Below, piece after piece: positions 1 through 8,489 of a DNA stretch of 15,923 nucleotides. Both the position numbers and the translations under genes were made by a program. Position 1 is the stretch's first letter; each line of letters opens with the position of its first letter. This stretch comes from Chrysomallon squamiferum (taxonomy: Eukaryota; Mollusca; Gastropoda; Neomphalida; Peltospiridae): positions 22,392,672-22,408,594 of the forward strand of contig CM022667.1 in NCBI GenBank assembly GCA_012295275.1, in the 5' to 3' direction. Below the pieces are notes generated by a model. That model did no database searches, was not told where the DNA came from, and worked only from the letters and a program-made list of their open reading frames with translations.

Positions 1-267
1 AATATTATTAGAACAAATACTCTAAATTAGATTTAAAATAAGGAAACAATAATTATCATACCTTTATATTGTATTAACATTATTCTAATACCGTAATTAA
101 CAAAAAACAGTTATTATCACTATATTTTAGTTGTTTTCTGAGCTATTTGAAATGTGATTTTAATGTTAAAAAAAGAATAATTAAATAATAATAAATTAAA
201 TTAAATTAAAATAATAGTACAAACAAATTTAAAAAGGTATAATGGTAATAACAATATTCAAACATAC

Positions 268-362
268 CAATCAGGAGGAAGCTTTGATGACTTTGTTGAT
301 GCAATTCCTAATTCTGGATCAACACAAGCTCCAGACATGAGAGCAACCCTGTCATCAGCAGT
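268..362 (-). CDS. STX16: STX16 coding exon 2
   Basis: This exon has 95 bases, enters in phase 0 and leaves in phase 2, with TG of a Trp codon at the donor. The translation TADDRVALMSGACVDPELGI continues with a Lys/Pro-rich end, KLPPDW. It corresponds to the syntaxin-16 segment with an Ala-Asp-Asp-Arg core and a following Asp-Pro-Glu. Joined directly to exon 1 it gives the arrangement of the shorter vertebrate isoform, without the insert of about 20 residues known from some isoforms. Positions 1-267, the following intron, are AT-rich with short TAAT repeats and show no further exon. Confidence 0.87.
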
Positions 363-770
363 CTAGAAATGACAGGCAAATAACAAAAAAATATTTCAAG
401 ATTTTTTAGCATCATTTTATTGTATCATGCATTACCTGGTAGTTTTATTATGTCAATAGACAAGAATTGCTCCGTGGATATTTTCCTACACCTGACACAC
501 ATTTAATGTAACTTGATTAACATAAACATATTTATATCACTAAGTGACATTTTTATTGTTATGACTCTTATGAGGTTCTGGACAAATCAGATATCGCTGT
601 CTCAAAAATTCGAATGTCATGACACCGACACTGAGACAGCAGAATTATAACAAAGACTAAATTAGTAAATAAAATAATTGTAAACTCACTTGCTCTGAAA
701 AAATATGCCTGCTCTGTAAAGCATTGTTTCGCATTAATATGAAAACTTCTGTCAAACTTCTGGTAGCCAT
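268..770 (-). CDS. STX16: Syntaxin-16 (STX16), 5' part of gene, two exons, continues beyond left edge
   Basis: Syntaxin-16 is the Qa-SNARE of the trans-Golgi network and acts in endosome-to-TGN retrograde fusion with the SM protein VPS45. Two minus-strand exons splice in frame: 770..690 (27 codons) and 362..268 (31 codons plus 2 bases), giving 58 residues before a split Trp codon. The N-terminus MATRSLTEVFILMRNN closely matches the syntaxin-16/Tlg2 N-peptide that binds Vps45. The second exon begins TADDRVALMSG and ends KLPPDW, matching the conserved stretch ahead of the Habc domain. Splice sites seen are donor GTGAGT (689-684), acceptor TTTCTAG (ending at 363) and donor GTATGT (267-262). Habc, SNARE and transmembrane segments lie outside the window. 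The family is remembered rather than searched, but the agreement of start, splice phase and motif order makes it secure. Confidence 0.88.
363..689 (-). other. STX16: STX16 intron 1 (327 bases), no exon visible
   Basis: This GT-AG intron on the minus strand shows no sequence resembling the optional vertebrate exon encoding the Ser/His-rich insert. It contains a nested inverted repeat (596-640, listed separately). Otherwise it is AT-rich and unremarkable. Confidence 0.7.
596..640. repeat. Inverted repeat with nested palindrome
   Basis: GCTGTCTCA (596-604) and TGAGACAGC (632-640) are perfect 9-base inverted arms. The 27-base loop contains the perfect 10-base palindrome TGTCATGACA (615-624). It lies inside STX16 intron 1. 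It could fold as a cruciform or RNA hairpin, or be the remnant of a small transposon end. No target-site duplication was recognised. Confidence 0.6.
690..770 (-). CDS. STX16: STX16 coding exon 1 (start codon, N-peptide)
   Basis: The start codon is the complement of 768-770 and 27 codons follow to CAA, then donor GTGAGT (phase 0). The peptide MATRSLTEVFILMRNNALQS has the basic residue, Leu and acidic-X-Phe pattern of the SNARE N-peptide bound by Sec1/Munc18 protein VPS45. An in-frame TAA lies upstream at about 803-805 on the minus strand if this stretch is transcribed unspliced, supporting this ATG as the start. A possible upstream acceptor (TGTTGCAG) lies at about 801-808 on the minus strand, so the 5' UTR may itself be split. 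Confidence 0.88.
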
Positions 771-970
771 TCTTAACCCGTATTGTGGTTTTATGCGTGT
801 CTGCAACAATAGTTAAGGCATTTTATCATCTATTAGTAATAGTATTAGTTCTATTAAAATGTTAATTTCCAAAGAACGTCAACACACATCCATCCTAATT
901 GCTTATTATCTCAAGCGGCAGCAAATGTCGCTTCTGTTCTTATGAGTAAAGTTCCGCATACAATTGCATT

Positions 971-1029
971 TAAAAAAAATAAAAAATAAAAAATAATAAA
1001 AAAATAAATAAATAAGTAAATAAATAAAT
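971..1029. repeat. A-rich (AAAT)n low-complexity tract
   Basis: Degenerate runs of A4-A8 interrupted by T grade into TAAA/TAAATAAA units. Simple low-complexity DNA about 200 bases upstream of the STX16 start codon. Confidence 0.85.
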
Positions 1030-1164
1030 CCATTAACTGTTTTAACTCAAGCTCAGCTAGTCAAAGTTAAATAAAATAAAAATTCAAAATTCAGAGTTAA
1101 GAAAAGTAAACAAAAGCAACGATATATTTCTTAATTTCTTTTTTTATTCGTTATCGTTATCATA

Positions 1165-1184
1165 ACACACACACACACACACAC
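1165..1184. repeat. (AC)10 dinucleotide microsatellite
   Basis: Ten uninterrupted AC units in the intergenic interval. Confidence 0.95.
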
Positions 1185-1199
1185 ATAACATACATGGTC

Positions 1200-1295
1200 T
1201 TATTATTTTTATTTATTTATTATTATTTATTATTATTATTATTATTATTATTTTTTTTTTTTTTGTTGTTGTTGTTATTATTGTTATTGTTGTGT
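1200..1295. repeat. Compound (ATTT)/(ATT)n-poly(T)-(GTT)n microsatellite
   Basis: ATTT and ATT units (about 1205-1250) run into T14 and then GTT/ATT units. A second pure (ATT)n array follows at about 1350-1385, and an A15 run at 1451-1465. Confidence 0.9.
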
Positions 1296-1349
1296 TTTCT
1301 TTCCAGATAAATAGCATCGATGAAGTTAAACATTCATATTTTTAAATTT

Positions 1350-1350
1350 A

Positions 1351-1385
<35 letters not shown>
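1350..1385. repeat. (ATT)n trinucleotide microsatellite
   Basis: About twelve consecutive ATT units. The same unit appears on this strand at 1200-1250 and as its complement (TAA) at 1830-1867 and 8436-8480, so this repeat class is widespread in the genome. Confidence 0.93.
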
Positions 1386-1386
<1 letters not shown>

Positions 1387-1827
1387 CGAAGGAGCAATTT
1401 AACGCACAAATTATTTGCTAGAACTCAAATAAAAGTAATCAGACGTTTTTAAAAAAAAAAAAAAATTATCAAATAAATTTTGGGCTAATGTTGCGTTATT
1501 TATGTCTGTTAATTTCTTATATGCTATTATTCATACTCGAGCATCAGCTATTTTGCCACTTTTATTGCGTATTATTCGATCAGATTTCTTTAGCATAAAA
1601 AGAAAATTTAAAAAATTTAAAAATACAAAGATAGGTACAACGATAGAAAAAAATTATGCACAAGGAAATTGTTTCTTGTATTATATATATTCTTTATAAA
1701 CTTTTCAAGAATGTATAAAATGTCAAAACTTAAAATATTTAAATAGCATTACATACATTTCTACTAATTAAACCAGTATGAGCGTATTATTTTATTTGAT
1801 ACCCATATTATCTCTTTAGTTACTAAT

Positions 1828-1829
<2 letters not shown>

Positions 1830-1867
<38 letters not shown>
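1830..1867. repeat. (TAA)n trinucleotide microsatellite
   Basis: About twelve TAA units, ending roughly 80 bases before the CCAAT pair of the candidate HYDIN promoter. Confidence 0.93.
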
Positions 1868-1869
<2 letters not shown>

Positions 1870-1934
1870 TATTTTAACTTTGTAAGATTCAAACGAATCG
1901 ATTATATTAAAAGCAATATAGAACATACTATCTG

Positions 1935-2000
1935 CGCCTTCGTGTTGTGATTGGTTAATTTTATCCAATACATAATGCTCTCTACGACCTGACGACAGCC
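1935..2000 (+). promoter_or_regulatory. Candidate HYDIN promoter with inverted CCAAT pair
   Basis: ATTGG (1950-1954) and CCAAT (1965-1969) form an inverted pair 10 bases apart, the core of NF-Y sites, in a stretch clearly less AT-rich than its surroundings. It lies just upstream of a good splice donor at 2119. The position suits a TATA-less promoter for HYDIN, possibly shared with STX16. No TATA box or initiator could be assigned. Inference only. Confidence 0.35.
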
Positions 2001-2118
2001 CATGGTTACCGTTATGCACAAACTAGTTGTTAACTACAGATACAATATAGTTTGGAGATATCTAACTAAGCGAAACAGATTTGCGAAACCTTTTATACTG
2101 TTCTTGCGGGTCATTCAG
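2000..2118 (+). other. HYDIN: Candidate non-coding first exon of HYDIN (5' UTR), start uncertain
   Basis: The sequence up to 2118 ends in TTCAG|GTAAAT, a strong donor, and is richer in G and C than its flanks. Splicing to 2573 (after TTTTCAG) would give a leader in which the HYDIN frame is closed by TAA (2063-2065) with no earlier in-frame ATG, consistent with ATG 2583 as the start. ATGs at 2002 and 2014 would begin an upstream reading frame in another phase that ends soon after the junction, unless transcription begins downstream of them. Only the 3' end is supported; 2000 is nominal. Confidence 0.35.
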
Positions 2119-2582
2119 GTAAATTACATTAATGCAAAATGTGCTATGTTTCTTTTTTCTTTTCTTTTTTTTTCTTTTTGTTTGTTTATTATGTCTGAAA
2201 TGCTCTATTTTTGTTTAGACTAGATGATGATCAGTACGGTAATTTTAAATTATTCTGTTTTCGATGGATTGATGTTTTCGTTTTAAGAAAAATAGTGTTT
2301 AAATAACTAAAATTACAAAAGTAATTTTAATAAAGTTTGGTCTGTTATTTTCTTATTATTTTAGCATAATGTCTGTATTAAGTGTTCCCAGTATATTAGC
2401 TTCAGTAAAATATGCATTACAGTGATAATTCTTGTGAAAAAAACTGATGGCGTGGAGATATAGTCATATTTCACTTTCCATCATTTCATGAATTAAAAGA
2501 AAAATTTAATTACTTTCAATCAAAAGAAAAATACAAATGTTTTTTATTTAGTACAAATCAGTGTGTTTTCAGATCTTTCAGA

Positions 2583-2723
2583 ATGCCCCTGGGACCATTT
2601 GGTGAGGTGGTGGGTACCACTGGAACCCTAGAAGCACTAAGTCCTGCATCACAGAATTATAAGAGCAAAGTTATTGCTCCAAGGAATCCCAAGATTCTCA
2701 GAGATGATGACCCATTGCATAAA
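2583..2723 (+). CDS. HYDIN: HYDIN coding exon 1 (start codon)
   Basis: 47 codons, leaving in phase 0 at donor GTAATG. MPLGPFGEVVGTTGTLEALS is followed by a Lys/Pro-rich stretch ending DDDPLHK, a variable N-terminal tail ahead of the first ASH domain. The exon probably begins at 2573 after GTGTGTTTTCAG, with the AG at 2580-2581 as an alternative. ATG 2583 is the first in-frame Met. The next intron (2724-3373) is AT-rich and holds nothing else recognisable. Confidence 0.75.
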
Positions 2724-5700
2724 GTAATGTGTTATAATAATTTATTATTTATTTCATAATAAACATTTATTTCAATACTAAGATTTATTTTTAATTTATC
2801 AATTAATTTTGCAGATTTTAAAAATAAATCAAAATAATAATAAGCGGGATATAACAATTGTTTTAACTCTTAATGTATATGTTATTGATGTGTAAGGCAT
2901 GAATCATTATTTTTTTTAATACCCATATGTTGTTTTTTTAGACTTTAGAACATGTGTATTTTTGAATACATCATAAAATACTTTGAAAATTATGAGTGGT
3001 TTATGAACATAATATTATTCAATAAGAAATATATTTGTTGTTTTATTGAATTTGTTATCTTTTCATGTTCATTTTAAGAAATCATTGCTAAGTTTATAAT
3101 AATAGTTTTATGTTTTAATTTAATTTAATTTGTTTTGTTTTATGGATAAAGGCCTATTAATTTTATTTTATTTCACTCTTTAGAGGTTGCTTGAGATGTC
3201 AGTATAATTAACAAAGAGTGAAGTATGCTTGGTAAATATTAGGTTATGTAAAAATGTATTTAGATTGCTACACAATGTAGGATGTTTAATTTTCAGTTTT
3301 GTTACAATCTAAGTTAGATTAAGCTAATGAAATACATATTTATTAATTCTGTAAACATTTCTGGATTTTTCAGATGACACCAAGTAAGTTTTTGTTTGAC
3401 ATGAAAATGAACACAGAGCAGAAACTTGCCAATACACATGTGATGCGGATACCACGTAAAGTAGAACTTTTGGATATGGCAGAGACATCACTTCAGAAGG
3501 TTGAAAAAACAGCAACAATGTTTATTATATACCAGATAAATTTAAAAATGTTTTGAGATGTTCTGGTTTATTGTACAATCTTGTACTTTATTTTGAAAGA
3601 AAATTATTTTCTAATACCTTATTTGTTTTTCTTTTTTTCATTTTGCTGAGAAAAGTTTCTGTTGCTTATTTTTATTGATATATTCATTTTTAAAAAGGTA
3701 GGAATATTTCAAATATAATACTTAATTTATGATTATTTCCCCAGAAATGATTGCTTAAATTTATTTTTCAAAAGTCATTACAATACTTTTTATAACCATA
3801 AAATTATTTATGTAAAATTTTGAAATTTATTTTAAAGACTTACAAACCTGTATGGTTGTGATCTGAATTTTTTATTGTTTTCATTTTCTAATTATTGTTT
3901 CAGTTCTCTCAAGTCAGTATTGATGAGCCAATGTTTCAACCATTCCCATCAGAAGTGTATTTCCAGAACTTTGAACCCTATGAAACTTATGAAGTACCCC
4001 TTGTTCTGCGTAATAATGACAAAGTAATTTTATATTAATTTCTGTTACATGGCTTGAGGCTGAATAAAAAAAAAAAAAAACCTGCCATAAGATAGAAAAC
4101 ATTGATTATTTATAGAAAATATTGTGAGAATAAATGTTTTTTTTTTATAAATGTTCATTAATGAGCATTACAGATCTTTATTTTATTTTATTTTTTTTCT
4201 GAGATATTTATTTTCAGTCAGAAAGGCTACTTGCTGATTTAAAATGAAACAAAATATTAAATCATGTATTGTTTTTAATCATAGGTGCCACGTCTAGTTA
4301 AAGTTACACAGGAGAATTCTCCATATTTTAAAATCATAAGTCCACATGATGTTGGAAACAAAGTAGGACCAGGTCTGCCAACAACATTCAGAATTCAGTT
4401 CACTCCCGAAGAAAACAAGGTTTAATTTTATTTAATATATTTCATTAATAAAACTTAAATTACTGTTATTATTATTATTATTATTTATAGAATGAAAAAA
4501 AGAATGAAAAAAACACCAAAATTATATATTTCATTAATGTGTTTATGGTAATTTTAATTTTAAAACAAAGTTTATTTCAATCATTTCTATTATTAAAATG
4601 ATTTTAATTATTAAATAGTATTTTTAATTATATGAATAAAAATAATTTTCTTTGATTCTGATAAACATAAAGAAAACCTTTCCAGCCTTCATTAAAATAT
4701 GAGTATTAATTTTAAACTACTGAAGTTAGTAACAAAAAATACTCAGTAAATTGTTGATAAACATTTTTTTTCTTTCAACACATGTACTGTTACATTTGTA
4801 GGATTATTGTCATGAACTGGTGTGTGTCACTGAGAGAGAGAAGTTCCTTGTTCCTGTCAAAGCTATAGGAGCACGTGCCATTTTAGATTTCCCAGATGAC
4901 ATTATTTTTCCTGTGTGCCCAGTAAAATATACAAACACCAAGACACTGCTCATCCGAAATATTGGCAACAGAGAAGCAAAATTCACGCTTCAAGTAGAAA
5001 GGTTATTTAATTTTAAAAAAATATATAATTACAAAAGTGAAATGTTGTGTTTAATAACTATATTAATTAAAAATATATATATATTGTGTGAAATATATGT
5101 AACAGTATGGATAAAAAAAAATAAAAAAAATTATTTGATATATAATTATTTTAATTGTGAATGAACAGATGATATAAGTTTGTAAAGATATTTCTGTAAG
5201 ATTTTCCTGTAGGTTTTTATAATTTGTTATAATAACTGAAACAAAAAAAGTTAGAATTTTATCTCATTACCAATGAACACATTAATTTTGGAAAGTTAAA
5301 CACAAAATATTCATAATCTAAACATTTTTCTGTTAACAAAAAATATAAAATGTTTATTATGCAGACCTTTTTCTGTGAGTCCTGATATCGGAACACTTGT
5401 CATGATGGACAGCATGCAGGTAACGGTGGAATTCACACCAGAACATGTAGGTGATATTACCACTGATCTTGTTCTGCATTACGATACAGGTGAGTTCTTA
5501 TTTTGCTTACAGGTAAATATATTAATATTACACAAGTATATGGATGTGTGTATATTTAATGCATTTAAAGATGACATCATCTATTAAATAAATATAGTAA
5601 ATAAAAAAAATATTACGTTATCTTCAGGAGAAGATGTTTTTATCAGTCTGTATGGAGCTGCCCAGGACTGCAATGTGCGTCTTGACAAGAACTCAATCAG

Positions 5701-8457
5701 GATTGAGAACACATACATTTCAATGGCAAGTCAGAGAACAGTGACCATTCACAACAGATCAAGTGTCATTGCCCACTTTCGCTGGACCCAGTTTGCTACA
5801 AGGGAAGAAGAGGAACAACAGAAATTTTTGTTAGTATTTTTATTTTTAAATTTGTGATAATTAATAATTTTGTTAACAGATTAAAAAAAAAAATACTAGC
5901 CTTTGTGAACATGTTTTTTTTAATATAAATTGGTTTCTTAATAATGATCATCTGTTTGAAGAATTTTGCTAGCTGCATTTGGCACTCAACTCGGTGCTGT
6001 GACAGCAACAGTTGTAGCTCGTATAAGACGTAAATTCGAATAGAACACAATGCATGTCTTCAATGCCACAATTGAAGTTGACGCTTTCGATCTTACATAG
6101 CAACATCTTCTCCAATCGTCTTTCGTAAAGGTGGGTCAGTTTGTCTAATGCAAATAACATGGTGGAATTGTCGATCCTGAAGATCTTCTATCCAAGGTGT
6201 TTCATACTCACTATTAGATGTGGCTTCGTACACCATCGTATTCGAATAGGAGTTCAGGCATGACAGGAGTTTCATGTTTTTTCGTTGTTTGAAACACAGA
6301 CACAGACAAACACACACACACATAGATAGAAACGTGGTCACCGTCAAACTGAAGCGTCATCTTCATTATGAGTGGAAGAGCATATTCTTGATTCTTTGCT
6401 TTAAGAAAGACTCGTTGAAACAGAAGATAGATAGCACACTCTGAATGGAGGAGGTCATGTGTCTTGTTCTTTTGAGGACCACAATACTGGGAACAAAAAG
6501 ATTGTAGTCTTCTCCGGTTTCATAATCTCTGCTGAAATTTGTTTCTGTCAGATACTATTTTCTTTCAAAAAAAACAACAAAACACTTATCTTTTCATTTG
6601 TATTTGATTTAAAAAACAGTTTCTCGTAAATTAACAACTATTATAAGGTTTCATATTTTTATAAATAATTCAGTATTTATTTTTCACTTTGAAACTTTAA
6701 AATTATCTTTAATCAGTATTGTTAACTAGAAACAACTTTTGTATCATTATTAATTAATCTCTGATAATTCAGCTTTGAACCAATATAACAATAACTTTGT
6801 GTCTGCAGACAACAACTGGACTTGGAGAAGGAAGAAAGAGATGACACAGACAGGTTTCTGGAGGAGTGCATTGCTGACCCAACTCTGAGGGACAAACTTT
6901 CCATTCTTGGTCGGACATTTAAGAACAGGCAGAAGGTATTTTGTAGATATTTCACATGCCCTGTACAAAAATATCTATAAAATTATAAAACTAATATATC
7001 TATTCACTGAATTAAAAAAAGAACTTAAAAAAAAGAAAAAAAAAAAAGATTTTAATAACTTTCTAAATAATATAAATGATATAACTGATTTAATAAATAA
7101 AATAAAAAATGAAATGATGAATGTCTATTAAATAGAATAATATTTGAGAAAAATGAAGAGATCAGGCTAAGGAATATGATGTTAACTTGTGAAATGTGAT
7201 GTTTTCAGGTAGTGGAAAATGACAAACATCTGTTCACTGATGATGTGATTAAAATTGACCCTATTGAGGGAGATATCTGGCCCAACTCAACATTTGATGT
7301 GAGTGTGGTCTTCAAGCCACGAGAGGCTCAAATCTACACACAGACTGCTTATTGTGATATAACAGGACGAGAGAGCAGATTGCCATTGCGTATCCGCGGT
7401 GATGGACAAGGACCTAATGTAGACTTCTCATTTGATGTTCTGAACATGGGTAACATTTTTATTGGATCTGTTCATGTGTATGAAGTAGTCCTGGCAAACA
7501 AAGGCAACATTGATGCTATTTTTAGTGTGATGCCAAGAAGTTCTATATTTGGACCATGTTTCCAGTTCAATCCAGCTGAGGGTATTGTGATGCCTGGAGG
7601 TCACCAAGCCATTCAGATCATCTTCAGAAGTCCTTACCTCGGAGACTTCTCTGAACAATTTTATTTCCAAATTGATGGTTCATCACAGCAGCTTTCCTTA
7701 ACATTCAAGTAAGACTATGTCTTAATAAATACATAAAATTTGGACAGGTTTAGATTAACTTAATTTTTATTTCATATCATTTATATTCTATTATTACTTT
7801 ATTGTGTCAGAGATACTTTGTTTTTCTAGAATAGTGAATTACTGTTTAATTAAGAACATCTAAAAATGAATGACTGAGAAAGTATCAGACTCATGTAAGT
7901 GCCCAAGTAGCAATTTTAAAAAACTAACATTCTTGGATTGCTTGCTGTGTGCTTATATATATAAAATTACTTATTTACAATTACTTCATTCAATATTCTG
8001 CATCATTTTTATTTTTTAAACTAGTATAATTAAATGTTTTTTAAATATAACATAATCAAGACAATGTTCATGTGATTTGTGACAGTATTTGTTAAATTTT
8101 AAAAAAAAAAAAAAAAAAAAAAGCAACATACACATGCACACACATTAGTATACAAAGATGTTATTATTCTTCAGTGGATCAGTGACAGGACCAACTTTCC
8201 AGTTCAGTGTACCAAAGCTCAAATTTGGAACTGTTTCTTATGGTGAGTTCATTGTTATATATTCTTTTTCTTATAGCCAACATTTCCTGTAACTTAATAT
8301 ATATTTACTCATTCTTTATCACTGTGTATTAATTTTTCATTTCATTTTTAAATAACTTAGACTTGCTTTATTGTAAAAATAACAATGATAATGCTAACCA
8401 TAGCCATTACCATAACAAAGACTAGAACAACTACAATAATAATAATGAAAAAAAAAA

Positions 8458-8489
<32 letters not shown>

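Larger units (their letters stand above)
771..1940. other. Intergenic interval between divergent STX16 and HYDIN
   Basis: No gene is supported on either strand. The part next to STX16 (about 780-960) is less AT-rich and presumably holds the STX16 5' UTR and promoter. It is followed by A-rich (AAAT)n sequence (971-1029), an (AC)10 tract, (ATT)n/(GTT)n arrays, a poly-A run and another (TAA)n array. A 65-codon open frame at 1502-1699 has low-complexity Lys/Phe/Ile composition and no family resemblance, so it is not called. Confidence 0.6.

Noticed and set aside
595-625. tRNA-derived SINE B-box (TTCGAAT on either strand)
   Set aside because: Only the central TTCGA matches; the conserved G before it and the CC after it are missing, and no A-box was found.
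1106-1112. GTAAACA forkhead (FOXJ1-type) motif upstream of HYDIN
   Set aside because: A perfect 7-mer, but such AT-rich words are expected by chance here and it lies almost 0.9 kb from the candidate promoter.
1502-1699. 65-codon plus-strand open frame in the intergenic interval
   Set aside because: Low-complexity Ile/Lys/Phe/Asn content typical of AT-rich DNA, no family resemblance, no clear splice or promoter context.
1995-2020. RFX X-box for a ciliary gene (GTTACC half-site at 2005-2010)
   Set aside because: Only one half matches GTNRCC; the facing half-site has at most three of six positions at any permitted spacing.
6093-6347. 84-codon minus-strand open frame in HYDIN intron 7
   Set aside because: Partly translated (AC)n microsatellite (Cys-Val repeats) and not recognised; kept only as part of the island observation.
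8101-8145. Retroposon tail at the A22 run in intron 9
   Set aside because: No recognisable element body and no flanking target-site duplication; a homopolymer explains it.
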